Assembly: GCF_030160235.1 (NCBI RefSeq)
Contig: NZ_BSNY01000047.1
Location: 248,001 to 312,000, forward strand
Length of the DNA stretch: 64,000 nt
DNA from: Mesorhizobium huakuii
GTDB lineage: Bacteria; Pseudomonadota; Alphaproteobacteria; Rhizobiales; Rhizobiaceae
Direction: 5' to 3'
Part shown: piece after piece, positions 16,412-24,433 of the stretch
Layout: each line of letters opens with the position of its first letter
How positions within the stretch are numbered: position 1 is the stretch's first letter
The notes under the pieces: model-generated
Databases searched by the model: none
What the model was told of the DNA's origin: nothing
The model's input: the letters and a program-made list of their open reading frames with translations, nothing else
Translations under genes and position numbers: made by a program

Positions 16412-17119
16412 TCAGGCGGTTTTCCTTGCCGGGCGGCGTCCCAGCGCGTGCTGGGAAAGCGCCATGAACGGCGCGCCCGGTTCGGGTTCGACAAACAGCG
16501 TCAGCGCATCGACCAGCACCGGCTGCCGCAGCACATCCGCGAACAGGCTATCGATTGCTGCGCGCAGACGAGGGCTTTCCTGTGGCCCGGCGCGGCCCGA
16601 CAGCGTCATATGAAAGCGGAAGGTCTCGAAGACATAGGGGTAACCCCACTGGCAGAGATTGCGGAACTCGGCCGGCTTCAGCGAATCCGGGCTGCGCCGT
16701 TCGATCTCGGCCTCGGTCAACGGCGCGCGGAAGCGGTCGAAATCGCGCACCACCTCGTCGGCGAAACGGTTGAGCGGCGGCAGCGGTCCCTCCGGCACCA
16801 GCGCGAAGAAGCTGTCGATCTGGCTGACGACAAGGCGCGGGATCGTCACGACAGGCGTCGCCTCGGCAAAATGGTCGAGCCCCGCGCGCAGCGAAGTCTC
16901 CGTCTCGTTGGCTGCCAGGCGGAAGGGGGCCTTCAGCGTCGCGTGGAAGCCATAGCGGCGTGCCGAGGCGGTGTGGAAGGCGACTTCCGCCGCCGAGAGG
17001 TCGGCCACGGCCTCGACCGGCCTTGTCGCCGCGCCGAACGGGTCACGGCCCAGCCAGTTTGCGGCGATCCGCGCCAGCGGTTCGTCCTGCCGGGGGGTGA
17101 AGTAGATGGCATAACGCAT
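16412..17119 (-). CDS. DUF1045 phosphonate-cluster protein, 2H-phosphoesterase fold
   Basis: This protein of 235 residues belongs to the family found beside phosphonate genes (DUF1045). Two H-x-T motifs are present, FHATL (His59) and FHMTL (His170), about 110 residues apart. These are the paired catalytic motifs of 2H phosphoesterases, which open cyclic phosphates. In the C-P lyase route the product is a ribose 1,2-cyclic phosphate, so a cyclic phosphodiesterase role is plausible but inferred. It is the first gene of the phnM-phnN operon. Confidence 0.82.
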   Translation of the reverse strand: MRYAIYFTPRQDEPLARIAANWLGRDPFGAATRPVEAVADLSAAEVAFHTASARRYGFHATLKAPFRLAANETETSLRAGLDHFAEATPVVTIPRLVVSQIDSFFALVPEGPLPPLNRFADEVVRDFDRFRAPLTEAEIERRSPDSLKPAEFRNLCQWGYPYVFETFRFHMTLSGRAGPQESPRLRAAIDSLFADVLRQPVLVDALTLFVEPEPGAPFMALSQHALGRRPARKTA

Positions 17120-17200
17120 GGGAAGTCCTCGTCAGACCGCTGCCATAGGTGATTTCCATGACGGATTGACGAAGCTTTGAAGGGTTTTCGAAGGCAAATC

Positions 17201-17251
17201 GACCCAATAGGTCCTTAGCCGACGATTTTTCCAAGCTGGACCAATAGGTTC
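17201..17251. promoter_or_regulatory. Direct repeat of a GACC-N4/5-GGTC-like element upstream of the phn genes
   Basis: GACCCAATAGGTC (17201-17213) and GGACCAATAGGTTC (17238-17251) share ACC-AATAGGT and lie 38 bases apart in the 151-base gap before the phn operon. Each is a small inverted repeat. They could be operators for a PhnF-like repressor controlling the minus-strand genes. No regulator is encoded nearby, so this is only a candidate. Confidence 0.35.
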
Positions 17252-17270
17252 AGCCGGAATCCCGGATTGG

Positions 17271-18083
17271 TCAGGCCTTCATCAACCATTCGTGCTCGGG
17301 CGCATTGTGGAATTTCCACGTCCGCTTCGGCCCGGCCATCACATTGAGATAATAAAGGTCGTAGCCATGGCAGGCGGCGCAGGGGTGATAACCCCTGGGC
17401 ACCAGCACGACATCGCCATCCTCGATCGCCATGGCCTCGTCGAGCGCGCGATGGCCGTCCTTGTCGGCGTCGGTATAGACGCGCTGGAAGGCGAAGCCCT
17501 GCGGCGGGTTGAGCCGGTGGTAATAGGTCTCCTCGAGATAGGATTCGGCTGGCAGATTGTCCTGGTCGTGTTTGTGCGGCGGATAGCTCGACGTGTGGCC
17601 GCCGGGCGTGATGACCTCGACCACCAGCAGCGAGTCGGCCGGCTTGCCCTCCGGCAGGATGTTGGTGACGTAGCGCGTGTTGGTGCCCTTGCCGCGCACC
17701 TCCTGCCCGAGATCGTTAGGCCCAATCACCCGAACCGGCAGGCCGCCGCCGAGACCGGGGGCCGAGCAGACCGCGAGCTCCAATTCGGTGTCCGCCGTCA
17801 CCGACCAGTCCGATCCCTCCGGCACATAGACCGACCACGGCTTGCCCTCGAAGGGCGACATGCGTTCGCCGAGCAGGCCGAGATCCTTGCCGCCCGCCTT
17901 CGCCGTGCCCCTGCCGGTGACGAAGACCAGACAGACTTCGCGGTCGTCCGTCTTCCCAGAGGCGCTTTCGCCGGGCTGCAGCCGATGCAGGTCGAAACCG
18001 ACATAGGTCCAGCCGGCGCTTTTCGGCGTCACATGGGCGACGCGGCCATGGCCCTTGTCGGCCTTCACCAGCAACTTCGACAT
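17271..18083 (-). CDS. iolB: 5-deoxy-glucuronate isomerase IolB
   Basis: This bicupin protein of 270 residues converts 5-deoxy-glucuronate to 2-deoxy-5-keto-gluconate in myo-inositol breakdown. The metal-binding cupin region HKHDQDNLPAESYLEETYYH and the closing GYHPCAACHGYDLYYLNVMAG are clear. The ATG at 18083 gives the family's normal length. It is the last gene of the iolC-iolD-iolE-iolB operon and follows a small membrane protein gene by four bases. Confidence 0.95.
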   Translation of the reverse strand: MSKLLVKADKGHGRVAHVTPKSAGWTYVGFDLHRLQPGESASGKTDDREVCLVFVTGRGTAKAGGKDLGLLGERMSPFEGKPWSVYVPEGSDWSVTADTELELAVCSAPGLGGGLPVRVIGPNDLGQEVRGKGTNTRYVTNILPEGKPADSLLVVEVITPGGHTSSYPPHKHDQDNLPAESYLEETYYHRLNPPQGFAFQRVYTDADKDGHRALDEAMAIEDGDVVLVPRGYHPCAACHGYDLYYLNVMAGPKRTWKFHNAPEHEWLMKA

Positions 18084-18087
18084 CCGC

Positions 18088-18306
18088 TTACTCCTTCGGT
18101 TCGGCCTCGGCCGTCGGCTTGTTCTCGTCGACCGGCTTATAGAGATAGAAGAACTGCCAGACGCCATAACCGGCGAAGCCGAGCGCGATGGTGCCCCAGA
18201 ATGGCGTACCGGTGGCGAACTCGATGATCGACCAGATGACACAGACCGCGACGACGGCGACACGCCGCCACAACGGGCGGAAGAAGGGGTGCTCGGAATC
18301 TTTCAT
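18088..18306 (-). CDS. Small membrane protein within the iol operon
   Basis: This protein of 72 residues has two hydrophobic segments (about 15-32 and 37-54) and a charged tail ending AEAEPKE. It lies between iolE and iolB with only a four-base gap to iolB. I do not recognise a named function. Its position suggests co-expression with inositol catabolism, perhaps as a small accessory membrane protein, but nothing in the sequence shows a reaction. Confidence 0.65.
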   Translation of the reverse strand: MKDSEHPFFRPLWRRVAVVAVCVIWSIIEFATGTPFWGTIALGFAGYGVWQFFYLYKPVDENKPTAEAEPKE

Positions 18307-18349
18307 CGGGCCAATCTACAGCAACCTTGCTCGCCGTGAACCCGTCGCG

Positions 18350-19267
18350 TCAGGCATTCGGAAAACCCTGGGTTTCGACCGTGTAGCCGGCTGATGTCAT
18401 CACCCGCATCAGCTCCTTGTGACCGACCTGAGCCATCTTGAGCGGCGGGTTCTTCTTCGGATCCTGCTCGGCCTCGACCACGAACCAGCCCTCATAGCCA
18501 TGATCGGCGAAGCGCTGCACGATGGCGCCGAAATCCAGCGAGCCATCGCCCGGCACGGTGAAGGCGCCGAGCGCCACGGCGTCGAGGAAGGACTGTTTCG
18601 TGCGGTCCAGCTTGTTGATCACGTCCATGCGCACATCCTTCACATGCACATGGCTGATGCGCTTGTGGTGGTTGTCGATGGCGCGCAGCACGTCGCCGCC
18701 GGCAAAGGCCAGGTGTCCGGCATCGAGCAGCAGCGGAATGCCTTCGCCGGAATGGCGCATGAAGGCATCGAGTTCCGGCTCGGTCTCGACTACAGCCGCC
18801 ATGTGATGATGATAGGACAGCGGCATGCCCTGTTCGGTGCACCATTCGCCGAACTCCGTCAGGCGCCTTGCATAGGCCTTCATCTCGTCGCCGGTGAGTT
18901 TCGGCTTGGTGGCGAGGGGCTTCGAGCGGTCGCCCTGGATCGAGCGGCCGACCTCGCCATAGACGATGCAAGGCGCGTTGACCGCCTTGAACAGCTCGAT
19001 CATCGGCTGGATGCGATCCTTGTTCTTGCTCATCTCCTCATCGACCAGCGTGCCGGAGAACCAGCCGCCGCACAGCGTCACGTCGGCCGCCTTGAGGATC
19101 GGCAGCATGACGGCGGGATCGTTGGGAAAACGCCGGCCCATCTCCATGCCGGTGAAGCCGGCCGAACGCGACTGGCGCAGGCATTCTTCCAGCGACACAT
19201 CATCGCTCAGTTCCGCAAGATCGTCGTTCCACCACGCGATGGGGGACATGCCCAGTTTGGCTTTCAA
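18350..19267 (-). CDS. iolE: Myo-inosose-2 dehydratase IolE
   Basis: This TIM-barrel enzyme of 305 residues (xylose-isomerase-like fold) dehydrates 2-keto-myo-inositol to the trihydroxycyclohexane dione used by IolD. Recognisable parts are SPIAWWNDDL at the N-terminus, LSYHHHMAAVVE with the metal-ligand histidines, LLLDAGHLAFAGGD, HVHVKDVR and FVVEAEQDPKKNPP. MocC of the rhizopine pathway belongs to the same family. It lies third in the iol operon, downstream of iolD. Confidence 0.95.
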   Translation of the reverse strand: MKAKLGMSPIAWWNDDLAELSDDVSLEECLRQSRSAGFTGMEMGRRFPNDPAVMLPILKAADVTLCGGWFSGTLVDEEMSKNKDRIQPMIELFKAVNAPCIVYGEVGRSIQGDRSKPLATKPKLTGDEMKAYARRLTEFGEWCTEQGMPLSYHHHMAAVVETEPELDAFMRHSGEGIPLLLDAGHLAFAGGDVLRAIDNHHKRISHVHVKDVRMDVINKLDRTKQSFLDAVALGAFTVPGDGSLDFGAIVQRFADHGYEGWFVVEAEQDPKKNPPLKMAQVGHKELMRVMTSAGYTVETQGFPNA

Positions 19268-19316
19268 GTCGTCACTCCGGTGCTAAGAACAGTTCATTTC
19301 TTCAGTGTTGGCGCCG

Positions 19317-19365
19317 CCCCTCATCCGCCTGCCGGCACCTTCTCCCCGTAAACGGGGAGAAGGTG
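19317..19365. repeat. Intergenic repeat with a 14-base perfect hairpin
   Basis: CACCTTCTCCCCGT (19336-19349) and ACGGGGAGAAGGTG (19352-19365) are perfect inverted arms with a two-base centre. The preceding CCCTCATCCGCCTGCCGGC is the usual flank of a dispersed rhizobial repeat. It lies between iolD and iolE and could stabilise or trim the operon transcript. Confidence 0.6.
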
Positions 19366-19371
19366 GAAGCA

Positions 19372-21222
19372 TCAATCGCCGACGCTCTGCATCTGGCGCT
19401 TCTCGTCATAGGCCTTGCGCGCCGCGTTCACCTGCGGCCGCGCAGAAACTTCCGGCACCGCCACATCCCACCAATGGCCACCGGCATCGGTGGAGACCAG
19501 CGGGTCGGTGTCGATGACCAGCACGGTAGTGCGATCATTCGTCTTGGCCTTCCGCAAGGCGTTTTCCAGGCCGGCGATCGACGGCACCTTTTCTGATATC
19601 GCGCCCATGCTCGCCGCATGCGCGGCGAAGTCGATGTCGGGCAGGATTTCGTGGCGCGAGTCCTTCAACAGATTGTTGAAGTTGGCGCCCCCGGTCGCCA
19701 TCTGCAGCCGGTTGATGCAGCCATAGCCGCGGTTGTCGAGCAGCACGATGGTCAGCTTCAAACCCAGCATCACCGAGGTGGCGATCTCGGAATTCAGCAT
19801 CAGGTAGGAGCCGTCGCCGATCATGACGACGACCTCTTCGCCGGGCTTGGCCATCTTGGTGCCGAGCCCGCCGGCAATCTCGTAGCCCATGGTCGAGAAA
19901 CCGTATTCGGCGTGGTAGGAGCCGGGCGCGCCGGCCTGCCAAAGCTTGTGCAATTCGCCGGGCAGACCGCCGGCGGCATGCAGCAAGGTCACGCCGGAGC
20001 CCATCGCCCGCTGCACGGCGCCGATCACTTGCGCGTCGGATGGGGAGGCGGCGTTGGTCGATGCCGTCACCTTGGCCGCGTCGGCTTGCCAGGCCTCTTT
20101 GCCCTTGGCCGCATTGTCGGTCCAGGCGGCAGGCGCCTTCCAGCCTTTCAGCGCCGCGCCAAGCTCCGCGAGCCCCTCGGCCGCATCGGCGACCAGTGGC
20201 AGCGCGCGGTGCTTGCCGGCATCGAAAGGCTGGACGTTGAGGCCGATAATGGTCTTGCCGGAATTCTTGAACAGCGCCCAGGAGCCGGTGGTGAAATCCT
20301 GGAGGCGCGTGCCAATGGCCAGTACGACATCGGCTTCTTCCGCCAGCCGGTTGGCGGCCGAGGTGCCGGTGACGCCGACCGCCGCCATGTTGAGCGGATG
20401 ATCGTCCGGCAGCGAGGATTTGCCGCCTTGCGTCTCGCAGACCGGAACGCCGGCGCCTCCGGCGAATTTAGCCAGTTCATCGGAGGCCTGCGAATAGAGA
20501 ACGCCGCCGCCGGCGATGATCAGCGGCTTCTTCGCACCCTTGAGCGCCGCCACAGCGGCGGCGAGTTCGTGGCGATCCGGGCGCGGCCGGCGCTGGTGCC
20601 AGACACGCTCGGCGAAAAAGCTCTCGGGATAGTCATAGGCTTCGGCTTGCACGTCCTGGCAGAGCGACAGCGTCACCGGGCCGCAATCGGCCGGATCGGT
20701 CAGCACCTGCATGGCGCGGCTCAGCGCCGGGATGATCTGCTCGGGCCGGGTGATGCGGTCGAAATAGCGCGACACCGGACGGAAGCAGTCATTGACCGTC
20801 GCCGTGCCGTCGGAAAAGTCCTCGGCCTGCTGCAGCACCGGATCGGGGATGCGGTTGGCGAAGACATCACCGGGCAAAAACAGGACAGGCAACCTGTTTA
20901 CATGGGCAAGGGCCGCCGCCGTCACCATGTTGAGCGCGCCGGGGCCGATCGACGAGGTCGCGGCCATGAAGCGGCCGCGGAAATTGGCCTTGGCATAGGC
21001 GATCGCCGCATGCGCCATCGCCTGTTCATTGTGGGCGCGGAAGGTCGGCAGTTCGTTTCGCACCTGGTAGAGCGCCTCGCCGATGCCGGCGACATTGCCG
21101 TGGCCGAAGATCGCCCAGACGCCACCGAAGATCGGCATCTTCTTGCCGTCGATCTCGGTCATCTGGCGGGACAGGAAGCGGGTCAGCGCCTGCGCCATCG
21201 TCAGGCGGATTGTCTTGCTCAT
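19372..21222 (-). CDS. iolD: 3D-(3,5/4)-trihydroxycyclohexane-1,2-dione hydrolase IolD
   Basis: This thiamine-diphosphate enzyme of 616 residues opens the inositol-derived ring to 5-deoxy-glucuronate. It has the acetolactate-synthase architecture: N-terminal pyrimidine-binding domain (with the catalytic Glu region NEQAMAHAAIAYAK), a central domain (IIAGGGVLYSQA), and a C-terminal TPP domain with GDGSYLMLNSEIATS and DNRGYGCIN. Length fits the family. The gene lies between iolC and iolE on the same strand. Confidence 0.96.
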   Translation of the reverse strand: MSKTIRLTMAQALTRFLSRQMTEIDGKKMPIFGGVWAIFGHGNVAGIGEALYQVRNELPTFRAHNEQAMAHAAIAYAKANFRGRFMAATSSIGPGALNMVTAAALAHVNRLPVLFLPGDVFANRIPDPVLQQAEDFSDGTATVNDCFRPVSRYFDRITRPEQIIPALSRAMQVLTDPADCGPVTLSLCQDVQAEAYDYPESFFAERVWHQRRPRPDRHELAAAVAALKGAKKPLIIAGGGVLYSQASDELAKFAGGAGVPVCETQGGKSSLPDDHPLNMAAVGVTGTSAANRLAEEADVVLAIGTRLQDFTTGSWALFKNSGKTIIGLNVQPFDAGKHRALPLVADAAEGLAELGAALKGWKAPAAWTDNAAKGKEAWQADAAKVTASTNAASPSDAQVIGAVQRAMGSGVTLLHAAGGLPGELHKLWQAGAPGSYHAEYGFSTMGYEIAGGLGTKMAKPGEEVVVMIGDGSYLMLNSEIATSVMLGLKLTIVLLDNRGYGCINRLQMATGGANFNNLLKDSRHEILPDIDFAAHAASMGAISEKVPSIAGLENALRKAKTNDRTTVLVIDTDPLVSTDAGGHWWDVAVPEVSARPQVNAARKAYDEKRQMQSVGD

Positions 21223-21258
21223 GGTGTTTTTCCTCCGCAGTCCTTCTGCCGCGCCTTC

Positions 21259-23193
21259 TTATGCCGCCTTGCGGCCTCGCGCGGCAAGCCACGCCTCGGT
21301 CAACTGTTCGAAGCGCGACGCCATGTCGGCGATGGCCTCGTCGTCCGACATCCTGCCGGCCAGCCACTCCTCGGCCGCATGGACGAAGATGGTGCGGCCG
21401 ACGGCGAAGCCCTTGACGATCGGCGCCTTGGCGGTGGCGGCGAAGGCCGCCTCCAGCTCGTCCTGCGGCGCTTCCAGGCCGAGCAGCACGATGCCACGAC
21501 ACCAGGGATCATGCTTCAGGATCACCGCTTCGATCCTCGCCCAGGCGCCAGCTGAAGCCTGCGGTTCGAGCTTCCACCAGTCCGGCTTGATGCCGAGCGC
21601 GTAAAGCTCTTCCAGCGCGCGCGGAATGGTCGTGTCGTCGAGCTTGCCGTGCTTGCCGGCGATGATCTCGACGAGCAGTTCCCGGCCGACTTTCCGCGCC
21701 GCCTCGAACAGCGAGCGCAATTTCTGCTGCTGTTCTTCCTTGAGCGCCGCCGGATCGTCCGGGTGATAGAAGCAAAGGCACTTGATGCAGTGGTCGACCG
21801 GCCATTCCACCAGCTGCGAGCCGATGTCCTGCGAGAATTCGAAGCGCAGCGGCCGCGAGCCCGGCAGTTCCACCGGGCGTCCGAGCCAGGCGAAGGAATG
21901 CCTGGCGAATTCGAACATCGCCTCGCGGCCATGTTTCTCGTCGATCAGCATGCCATAGCCGTCGCGGCCGGCGGCAACCTTCGCCGCCGCCTTGACCGCC
22001 AGCACCTTGAAGTCGCGGATGCGCGCCGGATCGGCGCCGGCCTTAGCCGCCACGTCCTCGAGCTGAACGCGGTGGTCGCAGGCGAGCGCCATCAGCGAGG
22101 GGATGTCGCGCCGCCGGGTGGTTGCCCAATGGATGTGGTTGATCGCCTCGTCCTTGCGCAGCGCCTTGTATTTGCTGCCGTTCTTGAGGAAGAACTGCAG
22201 CTCCTCGAAGGTCGGATATTCCGGCGCACAGAGCAGCCGCGACACGGCGAAGGCGCCGCAGGCATTGGCCCAGGTCGCCGCCGTCGCATGGTCTTCGCCA
22301 CCGAGCCAGCCGCGCAGGAAGCCGGACATGAAGGCGTCGCCGGCGCCCAGCACATTGTAGATCTCGATCGGAAAACCCTTGCCGACGACACCGTCCTCGA
22401 GGTCGTCGCTGATCGGTCCGTCATAGACGATGCAGCCCATGGCGCCGCGTTTCAAGACGATGGTGGCCGCCGACAGCGCGCGGACGGTCTTCAGCGCGCT
22501 CAGGCAATCGTCGGCGCCCGAGGCGATCATGATCTCTTCCTCGGTGCCGACGATGAGATCGCAATCCGGCAGAACCGTCTTCAGCTGCGCCGAGACCCGG
22601 TCGGATTTGACATAGCGCTCGAAGCCTTCGGCATGGCCGGCAAGGCCCCACAGATTGGGCCGATAGTCGATGTCGAAGACAACCTTGCCGCCCTTGGCTT
22701 TCATGATGCGGATCGCCTTGCGCTGGGCGGCGTCGCTGTTGGGGCGTGAAAAATGCGTGCCGGTGACGACGATCGAACGCGCCGAGGCGATGAAGGCCTC
22801 GTCAATGTCTTCCGGCGCCAGCGCCATGTCGGCGCAGTCCGAGCGGTAGAAGATCATCGGCGAAACGCCCTCGCTCTCGACCGAAAGCAGCACCAGCGCC
22901 GTCAACCGCTCCTTGTCGGTCTTCAGTCCGTCGGTGTTGACGCCTTCGCGCTTGAGCTGTTCGCGGATGAAGCGGCCCATCTGCTCGTCGCCGACGCGCG
23001 TCAGCAGCGCCGAGCGCAGGCCGAGCCTCGCCGTGCCGACCGAAATGTTGGCGGGGCAGCCACCGACCGACTTGGCGAAAGAGGTGATGTCCTCGAGCCG
23101 CGAGCCGATCTGCTGGCCATAGAGGTCGACGGAAGCGCGACCGATGGTGATGACGTCGAGCAGCGCCTGTCTGGCGTCCACGGCTTCGCTCAT
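21259..23193 (-). CDS. iolC: 5-dehydro-2-deoxygluconokinase IolC fused to a DUF2090 domain
   Basis: This protein of 644 residues has two parts. Residues 1-330 are a PfkB-type sugar kinase (GGCPANISVGTARLG near 45, NVLGAGDAFMSGFLRG with the catalytic Asp) that phosphorylates 2-deoxy-5-keto-gluconate. Residues 340-640 form a DUF2090 domain (LMALACDHRVQLED, LLVEIIAGKHGKLDD), which resembles class I aldolases. In this fusion it may supply the IolJ aldolase step (inference), since no separate iolJ is seen. It is the first gene of the operon. GGGAGG precedes its start, and two candidate IolR sites lie upstream. Confidence 0.93.
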   Translation of the reverse strand: MSEAVDARQALLDVITIGRASVDLYGQQIGSRLEDITSFAKSVGGCPANISVGTARLGLRSALLTRVGDEQMGRFIREQLKREGVNTDGLKTDKERLTALVLLSVESEGVSPMIFYRSDCADMALAPEDIDEAFIASARSIVVTGTHFSRPNSDAAQRKAIRIMKAKGGKVVFDIDYRPNLWGLAGHAEGFERYVKSDRVSAQLKTVLPDCDLIVGTEEEIMIASGADDCLSALKTVRALSAATIVLKRGAMGCIVYDGPISDDLEDGVVGKGFPIEIYNVLGAGDAFMSGFLRGWLGGEDHATAATWANACGAFAVSRLLCAPEYPTFEELQFFLKNGSKYKALRKDEAINHIHWATTRRRDIPSLMALACDHRVQLEDVAAKAGADPARIRDFKVLAVKAAAKVAAGRDGYGMLIDEKHGREAMFEFARHSFAWLGRPVELPGSRPLRFEFSQDIGSQLVEWPVDHCIKCLCFYHPDDPAALKEEQQQKLRSLFEAARKVGRELLVEIIAGKHGKLDDTTIPRALEELYALGIKPDWWKLEPQASAGAWARIEAVILKHDPWCRGIVLLGLEAPQDELEAAFAATAKAPIVKGFAVGRTIFVHAAEEWLAGRMSDDEAIADMASRFEQLTEAWLAARGRKAA

Positions 23194-23273
23194 TGGAACC
23201 TCCCGTCAGTCTTGTTGTCAGGAACAACATTGTTTGGGTAACACGCGCGAGCGGCAGCGTGGTGCCGGGAATA

Positions 23274-23319
23274 TGAAATAATAATTCCAATCCATAGTCA
23301 ATATGGAATGAGCATTCCC
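23274..23319. promoter_or_regulatory. Two candidate IolR operators at the iolC promoter
   Basis: TGAAAT-AATA-ATTCCA (23274-23289) and TGGAAT-GAGC-ATTCCC (23304-23319) are two copies of a TGRAAT-N4-ATTCC palindrome in the gap between iolC and iolR. The same element occurs at 33704-33719 in front of the inositol transporter. On the minus strand a TTGACT box lies between the two sites, so occupation of both would bracket the promoter. Confidence 0.6.
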
Positions 23320-23347
23320 CGACCTAAAATTGCCTTTTGGCGCAGGC

Positions 23348-24193
23348 TCAGGCTTTGCGCTTGCGGCCCATATCGCGCCGCTTCTCGCCGACGCCGACGG
23401 TCAGCGCCATGGCCAGCGCCATCGTCGCCGACAGCGAACGGAAGCCGGCGAAATCCGCCTCGGCAACCTCGAACCAGACCCTGGCGAACTGGGCAAGCGG
23501 TGAAAACGAGCTGTCGGTGATGGCGACGATCGGTACGCCCTGCTCCGAAATGGTACGGGCTTCCTCGATGGTTGCCGGCGCATAGGGCGAGAAGGAGATG
23601 GCGATGACGGCGTCCGCCGGCGTGGCGAAGGCGATCATCTCGGCGTTCAGGCCGGCGGCCGATTCGATCAGCTGGTTGCGGATCTTCAGCTTGCCCAGCG
23701 CATAGGCGATATAGGTCGCCACCGGATAGGAGCGCCGCTTGGCCAGGACATAGATGGTCTGCGCCTTGGCCAGCAGCGAAATCGCGTCTTCCAGATGCGC
23801 GTCATCAAGCGTGCGGGAAATGTCGTTGAGCGAGGTGCTGGCGGCGGCGACGAAACCGTCGAAGATCGCCCGATGGCCGGCGCCGCCCTCGGCCTTGGCG
23901 CGCAGCGCCTGCAGCCTTTCGTCATAGGATGAGTTGCGCTCGCGCAGCCGCTCGCGAAACACCTGCTGCAGGCTGGTGAAGCCGTCGAAACCGAGCTGCT
24001 GGGCAAAGCGGATCAGGGTTGAGGGCTGCACGCCGGCCGAGGCGGCGATGCTGGCGGCGGTTCCGAAGGCGATGTCGTCAGGATTGTCGAGTGCGTAGGC
24101 GGCGATCTGGGCGATGCGCTTGGGCAGGCTTTCGCGCCGGTCGAGGATGGTGGCGCGCAGCGTTTCGAAGTCGCGAGGTATCCGTTCGTCCAT
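23348..24193 (-). CDS. iolR: RpiR/MurR-family regulator, inositol repressor IolR
   Basis: This regulator of 281 residues has an N-terminal RpiR helix-turn-helix domain (about 1-80; SIAASAGVQPSTLIRFAQQLGFDGF) and a C-terminal SIS sugar-phosphate-binding domain (about 125-260; TIYVLAKRRSYPVATYIAYAL, AISFSPYAPATIEEA). In other rhizobia an RpiR-type IolR represses inositol genes. Its place directly upstream of iolC on the same strand supports that role here. The ATG at 24193 is preferred over 24253 because the upstream segment overlaps an intergenic repeat. Confidence 0.9.
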   Translation of the reverse strand: MDERIPRDFETLRATILDRRESLPKRIAQIAAYALDNPDDIAFGTAASIAASAGVQPSTLIRFAQQLGFDGFTSLQQVFRERLRERNSSYDERLQALRAKAEGGAGHRAIFDGFVAAASTSLNDISRTLDDAHLEDAISLLAKAQTIYVLAKRRSYPVATYIAYALGKLKIRNQLIESAAGLNAEMIAFATPADAVIAISFSPYAPATIEEARTISEQGVPIVAITDSSFSPLAQFARVWFEVAEADFAGFRSLSATMALAMALTVGVGEKRRDMGRKRKA

Positions 24194-24250
24194 CGTCGGC
24201 CCGTCCAAGCTTGTCCAAAGCGCGTCAGCGCGCTTTAGACCATTTGATTC

Positions 24251-24300
24251 CATGTATGTCGTTGTCCCAAAACCGCTGCGCACTTTTGGGCGACATGCAT
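24251..24300. repeat. Dispersed palindromic repeat (CATGT..TCG / CGACATGCAT type)
   Basis: The element begins CATGTATGTCGTTGTCCCAA and ends TTTTGGGCGACATGCAT, giving a long imperfect inverted repeat. A second copy lies at 63291-63338. The two share the same central pattern around AAAACCG and CACTTTTGGG. It fills part of the 240-base gap between iolR and the divergent oxidoreductase gene. Confidence 0.6.
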
Positions 24301-24368
24301 TGGAAGCGTCCTCTCTGCCCCATCATAGCGAGCCTGCGCAAGAACGCCATAAAAAATGAGGCAGACAT

Positions 24369-24389
24369 TCCATTTCGAGAGAAAATGGA
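24369..24389. promoter_or_regulatory. Inverted repeat upstream of the Gfo/Idh/MocA oxidoreductase
   Basis: TCCATTT (24369-24375) and AAATGGA (24383-24389) are perfect arms separated by seven bases, 44 bases before the start codon. ATTCC at the left edge recalls the IolR element but the spacing differs, so the regulator is uncertain. Confidence 0.35.
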
Positions 24390-24433
24390 CTAATTCATCC
24401 ACGCAGAGCTTCAGGCAGCGGAGGAAACGAAAA

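Noticed and set aside
19618-21555. Open frame of about 645 codons opposite iolD
   Set aside because: iolD on the minus strand is unmistakable. The opposite frame has no recognisable domain.
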